Shown here: in pieces, positions 26,863-36,920 of the stretch
How the letters are laid out: each line of letters starts with the position of its first letter
Numbering within the stretch: the first letter of the stretch is position 1
NCBI GenBank assembly: GCA_963772935.1
Contig: CAVYZK010000008.1
Location: 310,001-374,000, forward strand
Length of the DNA: 64,000 bases
DNA from: JANNNF01 sp963772935
GTDB lineage: Bacteria > Pseudomonadota > Alphaproteobacteria > Rhodobacterales > Rhodobacteraceae
Direction of reading: 5' to 3'
The notes under the pieces: model-generated
Told to the model about the DNA's origin: nothing
The model's input: only the letters and a program-made list of their open reading frames with translations
Database searches by the model: none
Program-made: the position numbers and the translations under genes

Positions 26863-28089
26863 GTGGCAAATGACATTTACGAAATTGATCTGTTGGCGAC
26901 TGGCACCGCCACAGTCACCCTTACCGATGACGGCACGGGCAGCGACTGGCTGGTGATGACGGGATTTTACACCAGCGCAACGGATATTCGCCTAGGCTGG
27001 ACCCGCCCATCGGGCACATCAACAAGCGCGAGCGGGTACTACTTCACCCCCTCCACCAGCGGAAATATTGGCCACAGGCTCGTGGTCAACGGGTTGATTG
27101 AAAATGTGCGCGGCAGCAATGGTGCGGACGACATTCAGGGGAACGAGGTTGGCAATATCCTGTACGGCGATGCGCTTTCGGGCGGTCCCGGCGGGAATGA
27201 CACCATCTCGGCAGGCGAAGGAAATGACAGCATTTATGCCGGTTCGGGCACGGATACGGTTGATGGCGACAGCGGCAATGATGTGATTTTCGGTGGTCAG
27301 GGGGCCGACACGGTGAACGGGGCTGGGGGCATCGATACCCTTCAGGGCGGTCTTGGTGCGGATGTGATGTATGGCGGGGCGGATGCGGGCGATACAGTGT
27401 CCTACACAGCGTCGGCCAGTGCGGTGCGCGTCACCATCACCCATGGCAGTGCCACCACTGGCCTGGGCGGTGATGCGGCGGGCGACACCATCGGCGGATT
27501 CACCAATGTGATTGGTTCCGGCCACAACGATATTCTGAGCGACAGCGTCAAGACGACGATTGCCTTTGGCTACAACGACAACTGGTTCTTCGGCGGCGCG
27601 GGAAATGACCGGCTGGCGCTTGGCGGTGGCAACGATCTGGGGTCAGGCGGCACTGGTAACGACACGGTGTTGGGCGAGGTCGGCAATGACACGCTGAAAG
27701 GCGATGATGGCCGTGACAGGGTCATCGGCGGCCTCGGAGCCGACCGGCTTTACGGCGGCGCCGAGGCTGACACTTTTGTGTATCTGGCCCTGTCCGACAG
27801 CACAGTGGCGGCGACGGGGCGGGACATCATTTATGATTTCCGCCGGCCTGAACACGACCGCATCGACCTGAGCGCGATAGACGCCGACAGCGACCTTGAC
27901 GGCAACCAGACCTTCGCTTTCGTCGCAGGCGGGCCGTTTGCCAATGGGGTTGCAGGTCAGGTCCGCACGGTCATCGGAACGGCGGGCACCACGGTCTTTG
28001 CCGATGTGAACGGCGACCGGGTGGCCGACTTTTCGATCTTGCTGTCCGGGATCTTCATGAACCTGCTGGCAGAAGATTTCATTCTTTAG
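26863..28089 (+). CDS. RTX calcium-binding repeat protein, probably type I secreted
   Basis: A 408-residue acidic protein without an N-terminal signal peptide. Glycine/aspartate nonapeptide repeats (GGxGxDxxx) occupy residues about 106-175 (for example AGEGNDSIYAGSGTDTVDGD) and 243-303 (FGGAGNDRLALGGGNDLGSG). The C-terminal ~100 residues, from DTFVYLALSDS to LLAEDFIL, resemble the serralysin-type C-terminal region that carries the type I secretion signal. No catalytic domain is visible in the first 90 residues. The start is a GTG with GGAA about 10 nt upstream. No type I secretion genes are in the window. Confidence 0.86.
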   Translation: MANDIYEIDLLATGTATVTLTDDGTGSDWLVMTGFYTSATDIRLGWTRPSGTSTSASGYYFTPSTSGNIGHRLVVNGLIENVRGSNGADDIQGNEVGNILYGDALSGGPGGNDTISAGEGNDSIYAGSGTDTVDGDSGNDVIFGGQGADTVNGAGGIDTLQGGLGADVMYGGADAGDTVSYTASASAVRVTITHGSATTGLGGDAAGDTIGGFTNVIGSGHNDILSDSVKTTIAFGYNDNWFFGGAGNDRLALGGGNDLGSGGTGNDTVLGEVGNDTLKGDDGRDRVIGGLGADRLYGGAEADTFVYLALSDSTVAATGRDIIYDFRRPEHDRIDLSAIDADSDLDGNQTFAFVAGGPFANGVAGQVRTVIGTAGTTVFADVNGDRVADFSILLSGIFMNLLAEDFIL

Positions 28090-28272
28090 GGCAGGATGAC
28101 CGTGCACAGAGGCGGCCCCTTTTTCGGTATGTCTATCAACCAGCGCGACGAAAGGGCAATGCCCGACCGCCGGATGTGCAAGCAACATCAGTTCTACGCG
28201 ATTTGCGGTTTAGCACATCCCACGGAATTTCTGCTGGTGATGTTGCCAAATGCCCGCCCGAGGCCACAAAGA

Positions 28273-28893
28273 TCAGCCCGTCTTTGCAAGCGGTGCCTTG
28301 CGGGCTGAGTCAAGATGCGCCCAGACAGGTTGGTCCGGTATATGCAGCCGGATCGCTTGCCCAACTTCAAACAACCCCTCACGCTCCACCCAGGCCATCA
28401 CCCCGCGCCGCCCTTCGCCAGCCCGTTTGAACCGCCCGCCAAAGCCCGGATGCACCGCCTCGATCGGTTTGGCGGGCAGCATGCAGGGGCGGTTTTCGAT
28501 ATCGACAACCAGCGTGGCCCCGGTATCGGCCTGCAAGCGGCTGGAGGGCGGCAGATGGCTGAAATCGGGGATGCCGTCGATCACCATCGTGGCCCCGATC
28601 AGCGCGGGGTCCAGATCGTCCAGCCCCATGGCGGCGGCAATCGCGGCCAGATCCCCCGCCCCCACGACGGAAAACTGGCGGGCATTGCGGATGGTTGTGT
28701 TGCGCGGATACTGCGCCAGCACGCGGCTGCACGATGGCCGGGTCAAGCCACCATGGGCTTCCCCCTCGGGCCCATCAAACCGCGCCATAAGACGGGTCAG
28801 GGATTGGCTTTCCAAGGCAGCATCGCGGTCTGGTACAATGCCAAGCCAGACAATCCGCCCGACATATTCGGTTGGTTTCAGCACAGTCATCAT
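28273..28893 (-). CDS. MOSC domain protein
   Basis: A 206-residue protein of the MOSC (molybdenum cofactor sulfurase C-terminal) type. The blocks ARQFSVVGAGDLAAIAAAMG, LIGATMVIDGIPDFSHLPP and RPCMLPAKPIEAVHPGFGGR with the conserved cysteine match bacterial stand-alone MOSC proteins, thought to handle Moco-bound or other sulfur. Start choice among GTG 28896, ATG 28893 and ATG 28890 is open; 28893 overlaps the upstream methyltransferase stop by one base. It forms a coupled run with ftsH and the methyltransferase. Confidence 0.82.
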   Translation of the reverse strand: MMTVLKPTEYVGRIVWLGIVPDRDAALESQSLTRLMARFDGPEGEAHGGLTRPSCSRVLAQYPRNTTIRNARQFSVVGAGDLAAIAAAMGLDDLDPALIGATMVIDGIPDFSHLPPSSRLQADTGATLVVDIENRPCMLPAKPIEAVHPGFGGRFKRAGEGRRGVMAWVEREGLFEVGQAIRLHIPDQPVWAHLDSARKAPLAKTG

Positions 28894-29669
28894 CACACCG
28901 TCAAAGTAAAGAACACCCGCCGGAACGGGAACAGGGCCGCGCCATCCGCCAGCAGCGGATATGCCGCCCCAAGGGCGGCATCATAGGCGGCACTGAACGC
29001 CACCTCCTCATCACTGGTCAGCTTTTCCACGAAAGGCCGCATCGCCGTGCTTTCGGTAAAGGCGCGGACCGGGTGACCAATGGGGGTGGGGGCAAGGTGC
29101 TGGATATATTCGGTTTCCCAAGTCTGAACCTGCCCCAGCCCCGCCAGCAGTTCCCAATAGGTCGCGGCGGCCGCAACCGGGGCCTCATAGCCCGCGAAAT
29201 CAAACCGATCCGGGTACATCGAGGCCGCGATATCGCGCAAAAACCGGTGCGACGGGGCCACATGGTTGCGGGGCATCTGCACTGCAAGAACCCCACCGGG
29301 GGTCAGCATCGCGGCCAGACGGGGCAGCAAACGCGCATGATCCGGCAACCACTGCAGCGCCGCGTTGGAAAAGATCATCGCGGCACCCGTCACCGACCAA
29401 TGCGCGATATCCGCCTCATGCAGTGCGGCGTAGCATCCGGTCTCGCCCGCCTTTGCCAGCATCGCGGGCGAGGCATCTACCCCTTCCACACGGCGAGGAA
29501 AGCGGGTGGTCAGGGCCTCACCCGCGGCGCCGTTGCCACAGCCAAGGTCATAGATCGGCCCATCCGGCACGGCGCCCACCTGCGCCAGCAAATCCAGCGC
29601 GGGCCGCAAACGCAAACCCCGAAACCTTGCGTAGGTTTCGGGGTTCCAGTCTGGCGTGGCAGGCGTCAA
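28893..29669 (-). CDS. tam: Trans-aconitate 2-methyltransferase-like SAM methyltransferase
   Basis: A 258-residue class I SAM-dependent methyltransferase. The SAM-binding IYDLGCGNGAAGEAL motif is near residue 40, VEGVDASPAMLAKA follows, and the FSNAALQWLPDHARLL, LAVQMPRNHVAPSH and VQTWETEYIQHL blocks match Tam, which methylates trans-aconitate, a toxic aconitase by-product. Start is a TTG at 29669 overlapping the ftsH stop as TTGA. Assignment to Tam within the family is by sequence resemblance only. Confidence 0.83.
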   Translation of the reverse strand: MTPATPDWNPETYARFRGLRLRPALDLLAQVGAVPDGPIYDLGCGNGAAGEALTTRFPRRVEGVDASPAMLAKAGETGCYAALHEADIAHWSVTGAAMIFSNAALQWLPDHARLLPRLAAMLTPGGVLAVQMPRNHVAPSHRFLRDIAASMYPDRFDFAGYEAPVAAAATYWELLAGLGQVQTWETEYIQHLAPTPIGHPVRAFTESTAMRPFVEKLTSDEEVAFSAAYDAALGAAYPLLADGAALFPFRRVFFTLTV

Positions 29670-31580
29670 GCCAGCGGCTCCGGCTCCAGCCCGCCCGCTT
29701 TGGGGGCTTTGGCCTTGGTTTTCGGGATCGACACCACCGAAGGCGTGCCCCCCCCGGACGGCGGGCTTGCGGCGTCATCGTCCTTGCCCAACGCCTCGCC
29801 TGCGACGACCTTGTGAATTTCGTCGCCAGTCAGGGTCTCATACTCCAGCAAGCCCTTGGCCAGACGCTCAAATTCCTCTGACTTGTCCAGCAGAACCCGG
29901 CGCGCAACCTCATAGCCTTCGTCAATCAAGGCTTTTACTTCTTGCTCGATCAGCTTCTTCGTCTCCGCCGAAACGGAAAAGCCAGCGGTGTTGCCCTGAT
30001 AGCCTTCATGCGCCTCGGCATAGTCGATATTGCCGATCTTGTCAGACATGCCCCAACGCATCACCATCGCGCGGGCCAGGGAACTGGCCTGCTGAATATC
30101 GCCGGCCGGACCGGAGGACACGCCTTCCTCACCATATTTGATGATCTCAGCCGCTTTGCCCGCCATGGTCATGGCGATCTTCTGCTTGCCTTCGTCCTTG
30201 TGCATGTTCAGCCGGTCCATTTCCGGCAAGCTGACAACCATCCCCAAGGCCCCACCACGCGGGATGATGGTTGCCTTATAGACCGGGTCACATTTCGGCA
30301 TGTTCATGCCGACAATCGCGTGGCCCGCCTCATGATAGGCGGTCTTTTCCTTCTGATCGGCGGTCAGCACCATGACTGCGGCGTTCCGCCCCCATCATCA
30401 CCTTGTCCTTGGCATGCTCAAAATCACCCATCGTCACAAAGCGGCGGCCCACGCGGGCAGCGGTCAGCGCTGCCTCGTTCACAAGGTTCATCAGATCGGC
30501 ACCCGAAAAACCGGGGGTGCCGCGCGCGATGGTGCGCAGGTCAACATCCGGGCCCAATGGCACCTTGCGGGCATGCACGCCGAGGATTTTCTCGCGGCCT
30601 TTGATGTCCGGGTTCGGCACATGGATGGTCCGGTCAAAGCGGCCGGGGCGCAGCAGCGCCGGGTCCAGCACGTCCTTGCGGTTGGTGGCGGCAACGATGA
30701 TCACGCCTTCGTTCGCCTCAAACCCGTCCATTTCGACCAGCAACTGGTTCAAAGTCTGTTCGCGTTCGTCATTGCCGCCGCCCATGCCAACGCCACGCGC
30801 CCGGCCCACGGCGTCAATCTCGTCAATGAACACGATGCAGGGGGCGTTCTTCTTGGCCTGTTCGAACATGTCACGCACGCGGCTTGCACCGACGCCCACA
30901 AACATTTCCACGAAATCCGAACCCGAGATGGTAAAGAATGGCACGCCAGCCTCACCCGCAATCGCGCGCGCCAGCAGCGTTTTACCCGTACCGGGCGGGC
31001 CAACCAGCAAAGCGCCTTTGGGGATCTTGCCGCCAAGACGGCTGAACTTCTGCGGGTTGCGCAGGAATTCCACGATCTCTTCCAGCTCTTCCTTGGCCTC
31101 GTCGATGCCCGCCACATCGTCAAACGTGATGCGGCCATTCTTTTCGGTCAGCAGTTTGGCCTTCGACTTGCCAAACCCCATGGCCCCGCCACGCCCGCCG
31201 CCCTGCATCCGGTTCATGAAGAAAATCCAGATGCCGATCAGCACGAGGAAGGGCAACCACAGCGAAATCAAGGACATAAAGCCCGACTGTTCCTGCGCCT
31301 CGGCCCGCACATCGACGCCTTTTTCGATCAGGCGGTCCGTCAGGGTTTCGCCCGCAGGCTTGATGGTGGTGTAGGTGTTGCCATCTTTGCCCTTCACCGT
31401 CACCCGTTCACCATCCAGCGTGACAGAGGCCACTTCGCCACCATCGACTCGGGCGATGAAGTCGGAATAGGACAGGGGGCGCGATGACAGCGTGGCCTGA
31501 CTGCCCGAAAACAGGTTAAACAGCGCCAAAATAAGTAGAAAAAGCACAACCCAAAAGGCGATGTTACGCGCGTTGCCCAA
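29666..31580 (-). CDS. ftsH: ATP-dependent zinc metalloprotease FtsH (frameshifted as written)
   Basis: Reconstructed length is 637 residues, normal for the family. Order of parts: N-terminal membrane helix, periplasmic domain, second helix (LWLPFLVLIGIWIFFMNRM), AAA domain with Walker A GPPGTGKTLLARAIAGEAG, Walker B CIVFIDEIDAVGRARG and SRH NRKDVLDPALLRPGRFDR, then the protease domain with HEAGH. Frame changes at about 30374-30375: the coding strand reads CGCAGTCATGGTGCTG where AGC-ATG-GTG is expected, one base too many. Start is TTG at 31580 behind GAGGAG. FtsH degrades membrane and regulatory proteins; its importance makes a sequencing indel the likely explanation. Confidence 0.92.
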
Positions 31581-31656
31581 GAATACTCTCCTCGATGCGC
31601 CGCAAGCCCAAGGGGGCGCGGCTTTGGACACTAAGATAGACAGTTTAGCGCCCGGT

Positions 31657-32862
31657 TCAATGCGATAACAGAAATGAGCCGAAGGTGGGCTGCACTGTCG
31701 CAGTCGCCGTTGCGCCAAATCCCGCCAAGGGGGCGGCAATCACGGTGTCACCTGTCCAGATCGCCGGGGTTACTTCCAGCACGGCGCGGGGCAATCCGGT
31801 CGCGCGCCAGTCTTTGATCTGGCCCAACCCGGTGCCAAGCGCGCGGATTTCCCCCGATGGGCCGGTGACGTGCCAGCGGTTGTCCCAAGGCTGTCCGTCA
31901 ACGACAGCGCGCGGTTCGCGGGTGATCAGTGCTGCGTGGTCGTCACAGCGCAGCCGACAGCCCCACAGTGTGGCAGCGCGGCCCGCCACAATCGCCTGTT
32001 GCAGGCGTTGGATGGCGGCGTCGCGGGGGGCATAGTCTGCGCGGGAAATCCACAGCACGGCCGCAATCAGCAAACGACGCTGCAAATCTTGTGGCAAGTC
32101 GTGCAGGCCGTGACGGTCGATCCGCAAGGCCCCCGCCCGTTCCGTCACAACCCCGCCTGCCGCAGTCGCCAGCGCCCAGGAGAGGGCCTGCCGCGACGAT
32201 TCCAGATGACCCACCACAGCCGCCAAGGCGGCCGTCGTGATGCCCAAGGCGGCCAACGGCTTCAGGGCCCGCCGCGCCTTGACCCGGGTATAGGCGTCAT
32301 CGTCATTGGTCGGATCGTCTACCCAGGTTATGCTCTGACTGCCCAGATACGCGCGCAACGCCTGTCGCCCATGGGCCAGCAGCGGGCGCGACCACGTCAC
32401 GCCGTGCTGGCTCCAGACCGGTCGCATGCCTGACAAACCGTCCAGCCCGGCCTTGCGGGCAAGGCCCATCAGCAGGGTTTCGGCCTGATCATCGGCGGTA
32501 TGGCCCAGCACGATATGCTCAATACCCCTGCCCCGCGCCCAATCGGCCATCAGCGACAACCGCGCGCGGCGGGCCTGATCCATCAGGTTGCCGGTCAGAT
32601 CGGGGCCAGACCAGTGCAGGATCGTGTGGGGGATGTTCAGGCTTTGGCAAAACCGGGCGACGCTTGTGGCCTCTGCCGCAGCCTCCGCCCGCAGCCCGTG
32701 GTTCACTGTGACAGCCTCGATAGGCCACCCCGCCCGGTGCATCAGATGCAGCAGAGCCATGGAATCGCCGCCGCCAGATACAGCGACGCCGATTTTTGCA
32801 GATGGATCAAAGCCGGTGACGGCCCGCAGCAGGCTTTCGTCGCCGTCCTGCCCTACTGGCAA
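31657..32862 (-). CDS. tilS: tRNA(Ile)-lysidine synthase
   Basis: A 401-residue PP-loop ATPase that lysidinylates C34 of tRNA-Ile(CAU), giving AUA specificity. The PP-loop VAVSGGGDSMALLHLMHR is near the N-terminus, VNHGLRAEA follows, and HIVLGHTADDQAETLLMGL and WVDDPTNDDDAYTR are typical. The most likely start is TTG at 32862 with AGGGG 8 nt upstream, overlapping the cpoB stop by 10 bp; a longer in-frame reading to 32946 runs inside cpoB. It lies between cpoB and ftsH, the usual alphaproteobacterial order. Confidence 0.92.
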   Translation of the reverse strand: MPVGQDGDESLLRAVTGFDPSAKIGVAVSGGGDSMALLHLMHRAGWPIEAVTVNHGLRAEAAAEATSVARFCQSLNIPHTILHWSGPDLTGNLMDQARRARLSLMADWARGRGIEHIVLGHTADDQAETLLMGLARKAGLDGLSGMRPVWSQHGVTWSRPLLAHGRQALRAYLGSQSITWVDDPTNDDDAYTRVKARRALKPLAALGITTAALAAVVGHLESSRQALSWALATAAGGVVTERAGALRIDRHGLHDLPQDLQRRLLIAAVLWISRADYAPRDAAIQRLQQAIVAGRAATLWGCRLRCDDHAALITREPRAVVDGQPWDNRWHVTGPSGEIRALGTGLGQIKDWRATGLPRAVLEVTPAIWTGDTVIAAPLAGFGATATATVQPTFGSFLLSH

Positions 32863-33680
32863 GCCAGCCCCTGCCCGGCCACGGTGGCTTGGGTTGCGGC
32901 CATTGTACCGGGATAGCGGGTGCCAACCTCGGCCAAAGTGACGCAAGCCTCGGGCGTCTGGCCCAAAGCCCCCAAGGATTCCCCCAGTTTCAACAGCGCT
33001 TCAGGCGCTTTGGGGCCATCCGGTGCGCCCGAAAACGACTCCAGATAGGCCCGCGCGGCATTCGAGGTTTCGCCCAACTGGGTCAAAGCCTCACCCTTCA
33101 GGAAATGGGCTTCCTGCGTCAGCGGGCTGCCAGGAAAGGATTGGAGGAAGGTATCAAACTGCGTTGCAGCACCGCGAAAGTCACCGGTAGCGAGCACCCC
33201 CTTGGCCCGGTCAAAATCTGCCTGTTCGCCCATCGCCAGTTCCGCGCCGCCAGTGGCGGGGGCAGGCTCTGCCGGGGTGGCCACCGGGGCCGCAGCAGCA
33301 CCACCGCCGCCCAGCACCGATGTTTCGGACACTGTCGCCAGATCGCAGCCTTCGGTCACTTCACACAGCCGGTATTCGATATCGCCGATGCGGTTGGTGC
33401 CGTCGCTGACCACACGGTTCAGCTTCAGCTCCACCTCCTCGGTCTTGGCGGTCAGCCGCGACAGCGCGGCTTCCATCGTGTCCATCCGCTCCAAAGCCGA
33501 CCCACCGGCACTGCCATTGCTGGCAGCCCCGGTCGTCACCAGCTCTGATTTCAGGGCGTTGAACTCGGCGGCAAGGGTGCCAAGTTCAACCCGGATATCG
33601 GCAAGGGTCTGCGCCTTGTCCTGCGCCAAGGCGGCGCAGGGCATCAGCATCAATGCAGACAGAACCAGCGGACGGATCAT
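32853..33680 (-). CDS. cpoB: Tol-Pal system protein CpoB/YbgF
   Basis: A 275-residue periplasmic protein. Signal peptide MIRPLVLSALMLMPCAALAQ; an N-terminal coiled-coil region (residues about 25-90, with TLADIRVELGTLAAEFNALK); an Ala/Pro-rich linker; and C-terminal TPR repeats (FDRAKGVLATGDFRGAATQF, ALTQLGETSNAARAYLESF). CpoB coordinates Tol-Pal constriction with peptidoglycan synthesis during division. It starts 4 bp after pal and is the last gene of the tol-pal cluster before tilS. Confidence 0.93.
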   Translation of the reverse strand: MIRPLVLSALMLMPCAALAQDKAQTLADIRVELGTLAAEFNALKSELVTTGAASNGSAGGSALERMDTMEAALSRLTAKTEEVELKLNRVVSDGTNRIGDIEYRLCEVTEGCDLATVSETSVLGGGGAAAAPVATPAEPAPATGGAELAMGEQADFDRAKGVLATGDFRGAATQFDTFLQSFPGSPLTQEAHFLKGEALTQLGETSNAARAYLESFSGAPDGPKAPEALLKLGESLGALGQTPEACVTLAEVGTRYPGTMAATQATVAGQGLACQ

Positions 33681-33684
33681 CAGG

Positions 33685-34221
33685 TCAGACCCCCGCCCCT
33701 GCCGACAGAACCGTCACAGCGCGGCGGTTCTTGTTGTAGCAGGCTTCTTCCGAGCACACTTCGAGCGGGCGTTCCTTGCCGTAGGAAATCGTCCGCATCC
33801 GGCTGGAGGCAACGCCTTGGGAAATCAGGTAATCCTGCACGGCTGCCGCCCGGCGCGCGCCAAGGGCAAGGTTGTATTCGCGGGTGCCCTGTTCATCGGC
33901 GTGGCCTTCGATGATGGCCGCATAGCCCGGGTTGGTGTTCAGCCATTGCGCCTGACCCGCCAGCGTGCCCCGTGCTTCCGGCGACAGGGTGGACTGGTCA
34001 ACCGCGAACAGCACCCGGTCGCCGACCGACTGGTTGAAATAGGCGATGGAGCGCGGATCGCTCGGGTCGCCCAGACCATTGGTGTCGATAAAGCCGCCCG
34101 CGCCACCGGCTCCCCCGGCCCCGCCCGCTCCAGCGCCGCCTGCGCCGTAACGATCCGGGTTGTTACACGCAGCAAGCGCCAGCGTGGCGATCAGAAGCAG
34201 GGCCTTGGGCATCAACGACAT
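33685..34221 (-). CDS. pal: Peptidoglycan-associated lipoprotein Pal
   Basis: A 178-residue outer-membrane lipoprotein. The signal ends in the lipobox LALAAC (Cys19), followed by a Gly/Ala linker of GAGG repeats (residues about 26-43) that is longer and more repetitive than usual. The OmpA-like domain shows IIEGHADEQGTREYNLALG, RRAAAVQDYL and RTISYGKERP. It anchors the outer membrane to peptidoglycan and partners TolB and TolA. Gene order tolB-pal-cpoB is conserved. Confidence 0.96.
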   Translation of the reverse strand: MSLMPKALLLIATLALAACNNPDRYGAGGAGAGGAGGAGGAGGFIDTNGLGDPSDPRSIAYFNQSVGDRVLFAVDQSTLSPEARGTLAGQAQWLNTNPGYAAIIEGHADEQGTREYNLALGARRAAAVQDYLISQGVASSRMRTISYGKERPLEVCSEEACYNKNRRAVTVLSAGAGV

Positions 34222-34299
34222 AGCGGTTTCCTTCTTATTGGCTCGATTTTGGCCAAAGATAACAGGTTTGCGGTGCCGGGGGAATCCGGCAGCACGAAA

Positions 34300-35637
34300 T
34301 TACGGCAGCAACGGCGACCATGCAGGGTCGGACGCAGCACCATCGGTCGGGATCTGTTTCAGGTTCCGCCCGGAAATATCCACCGACCAAAGCGAGGATT
34401 GCCCGCCCGCGCCAGAGGTTTCGCGCATGAACATCAAGACCCGGCCATTCGGCGCCCAAGACGGACCTTCATCAAGGAAAGAGGCCGTCAGCAGGCGCTC
34501 TTCCGACCCATCGGTACGCAGCACGCCAATGTGGAACCGGCCGGCGTTCTGCTTGGTAAAGGCGATCAGATCGCCGCGCGGCGACCAGACTGGCGTGCCA
34601 TAGCGCCCCGCACCACCGGAAATCCGCTGCGCCTCTCCTCCGCCCGATGACATGATGTACAGTTGCGGCGTGCCCGAACGGTCGGATTCAAACACGATCT
34701 GGCTGCCATCGGGGCTGAACGAGGGGGCCGTTTCAATCGACGGTGCGTTGGTCAACTGGGTCAGACGGCCCGACCCGGTGGCAAGCGCGTAAATGTCGGT
34801 GTTGCCGCCACGTTCCAGCGAAAACACCACGGTGCCGCCATCGGGGGAAAAGCGCGGCGCGAAGGTCATGGTGCCCGGCTGTTCATCCAAGGCGCGACGT
34901 TGCAGGCTGCCCACATCCATCAGCGTGATGCGCGGAAAGCCGGATTCGTAGCTGGTATAGAGGATGCGGTCACCCGTGGGCGAAAACCGCGGGGCAATGA
35001 CGATAGAGGCAGAGTCGGTCAGGTACTGCACGTTCGCGCCGTCATAATCCATCACCGCCAGCCGTTTTTCGCGGGCGTTCTTGGGGCCTTGTTCTGACAC
35101 ATAGACCACGCGGCTGTCGAAATAGCCGCCCTCGCCGGTGATCTTGGAATAGACCACATCGGCCACCTTGTGCGCCATGCGACGCCAGCCTTGGGTGGTG
35201 CCGGCAAACTGCAAGGCCGCCCCTTCGATGGGCGCACCGGAAAACACGTCATGCGCGCGGAACTTGACGGTGATCCGGTCACCCGCGACTGAAACCGCCC
35301 CCGTGATCAGGGCTTGGGCGTTGATCGCCTTCCAGTCTTCGTAGGCCACGGGGGCGTCAAAGCTGCTGACGTTGGAAATAAACGCATCCGGCCCGATTTC
35401 GCGGAACAGACCCGTGCCCACCAGATCGGCAATCACCACCGAACTGATATTGGCCGCATACTCCCCCGCGCCGCCTTCATCGACAAAGGCGGGGGCGGCA
35501 AAGGGCAGCGGTTCGATCACGCCATCGGTAATCACGATCCGCAACGGGCCGTCCTGCGCAAGGGCGGCAGTCTGCGTCAAGCCAAGGGCAAGGCCCAATG
35601 CCAGCACGGGGAAAAGGGTTCGGACGAACTGCTTCAT
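34300..35637 (-). CDS. tolB: Tol-Pal system beta-propeller protein TolB
   Basis: A 445-residue periplasmic protein with a signal peptide (LFPVLALGLALGLTQTAALA), an N-terminal TolB_N domain (about 25-165) and a six-bladed WD40-like PD40 beta propeller, with repeated SPTGDRILYTSYESG, SPDGGTVVFSLERGG and SPDGSQIVFESDRSG units. It links Pal and TolA. The start at 35637 has GAGG upstream and begins a proper signal peptide; the frame extends to 35682 without a ribosome site. Confidence 0.95.
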   Translation of the reverse strand: MKQFVRTLFPVLALGLALGLTQTAALAQDGPLRIVITDGVIEPLPFAAPAFVDEGGAGEYAANISSVVIADLVGTGLFREIGPDAFISNVSSFDAPVAYEDWKAINAQALITGAVSVAGDRITVKFRAHDVFSGAPIEGAALQFAGTTQGWRRMAHKVADVVYSKITGEGGYFDSRVVYVSEQGPKNAREKRLAVMDYDGANVQYLTDSASIVIAPRFSPTGDRILYTSYESGFPRITLMDVGSLQRRALDEQPGTMTFAPRFSPDGGTVVFSLERGGNTDIYALATGSGRLTQLTNAPSIETAPSFSPDGSQIVFESDRSGTPQLYIMSSGGGEAQRISGGAGRYGTPVWSPRGDLIAFTKQNAGRFHIGVLRTDGSEERLLTASFLDEGPSWAPNGRVLMFMRETSGAGGQSSLWSVDISGRNLKQIPTDGAASDPAWSPLLP

Positions 35638-35746
35638 GTCCTCGGTCTCTCTGATTGTTCTTGTTCTGTCATCTTGCACCAAAGCGCGCGGGCGGTCACG
35701 GGGAAGCCTACGGCATCTGGCCTCACATCTGGGTCAACGGGCCGGG

Positions 35747-36912
35747 TCATCGCGACACCATGCCAGACGGATCGAACACCAGTTCCAGATCCTTCCATGT
35801 TTCGTATTTTTCCGAGGGCAGCGGATAGCCCTGCTTGGTGCAGCGGATGATGGCGCGTTTGGCAGCACCGAACATCACCTTGGCCGAAGCCTCGCTGCCG
35901 CCTTCTGAACCCGTCATACGGATACTGTCCACAATCGGTTTGCCCGACTGGTCCATATCGACCCGCACCACCACCGTGGTGCGCATCGCCTCTGACGACA
36001 CCGTTCCAAGCGACCAGCAGCCCTGCACAGCCACCCGCAACGCATCGGTTTCGCCAAAGGTCATCGGCGGGCCTGCGGGGGCATTGGGCGCACCGCCGGT
36101 TTCGGCAGGTTCCGCAGCCGCATCTGCCGCAGCTTGGGCCACGGCGGCGGCAATCGCATCGGCGTCGCTGTCGGCGTTGGACGTATCCGGCTCTGCAGTC
36201 GCGGTTTCGGTCGGGGTCTCTGCCGGGGTTTCCACCGGGCGACGGGCAGGGCGCGATTTGGGGCGGAGAGAGGTTTTCATGCCCAGAGCCTCGGTCTGAT
36301 CCTCGGTCGCCTCGGTGCGCAGCACATCGCCTGCTTCTTCGGCCACAGCCGGGGGCGTTGGTTCCTGCACCTCTTGCGGCACTTCTGCCGGGGCGTCGGT
36401 GACAGCCGGGGTCGGGGTTTCTGCCGTCACAGCCTCGGGCGGCGGCGTGACTTCGGGCGTCGGGGCCACGCGGTCTGCCGGGCGCGGTTTGGGACGGATG
36501 CTGGTATTGAGCGAGGACAGCGGCTGTTCCACCTCGGACGGCGGGGCAATCGGGTCGGGCACGGCCTCAGGCTGCGCTTCGGCCACAGGGGCCGGGTCAG
36601 GCTCTGGCAGCGGTTCGGGTTCGGGCAGCGGTTCTGGCGCGGGGGCGGGTTCTGCCGCGGCCTCGGGTGCGGGGGCAGGTTCCACCTCGGGCGTCACCGG
36701 ATCGGGCGTCGCAATCTCGGCGGGTTGTTCGATGGCACGGGCGTAGACGGTGCCGCCGCCTGCAAGGCGTCAAACTCTGCCGCCGTCATCATCGACACTT
36801 CGGTCACGGCCACTTCCGGCGCTTTTTCAGATGCAAACAGCCAGTCCCCCAGAACCACCCAGAGAACAAGGCCCACATGCCCCACACCAGAAAAGAGAGT
36901 GCCGCGATCCAT
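35747..36912 (-). CDS. tolA: TolA-like Tol-Pal protein (frame broken near the N-terminus)
   Basis: Two overlapping frames make up this gene. 36912-36694 encodes an N-terminal membrane anchor (VGHVGLVLWVVLGDWLFAS) and the start of the linker (MTAAEFDALQAAA). 36697-35747 encodes a very Pro/Glu/Ala-rich linker (EPLPEPEPLPEPDPAP) and the C-terminal TolA domain with QGCWSLGTVSSEA and VVVRVDMDQSGKPIVDSIR. Joining them needs one missing base, or two extra, between about 36697 and 36765. The second ORF has a GTG overlapping the first stop as GTGA, so coupled two-part synthesis is possible but would leave the C-terminal domain without an anchor or signal. A sequencing indel is more likely. Confidence 0.82.
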
Positions 36913-36920
36913 CGCCTGCC

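Noticed and set aside
33202..34650. 482-codon plus-strand ORF across cpoB, pal and tolB
   Set aside because: It runs antisense through three clearly identified genes.
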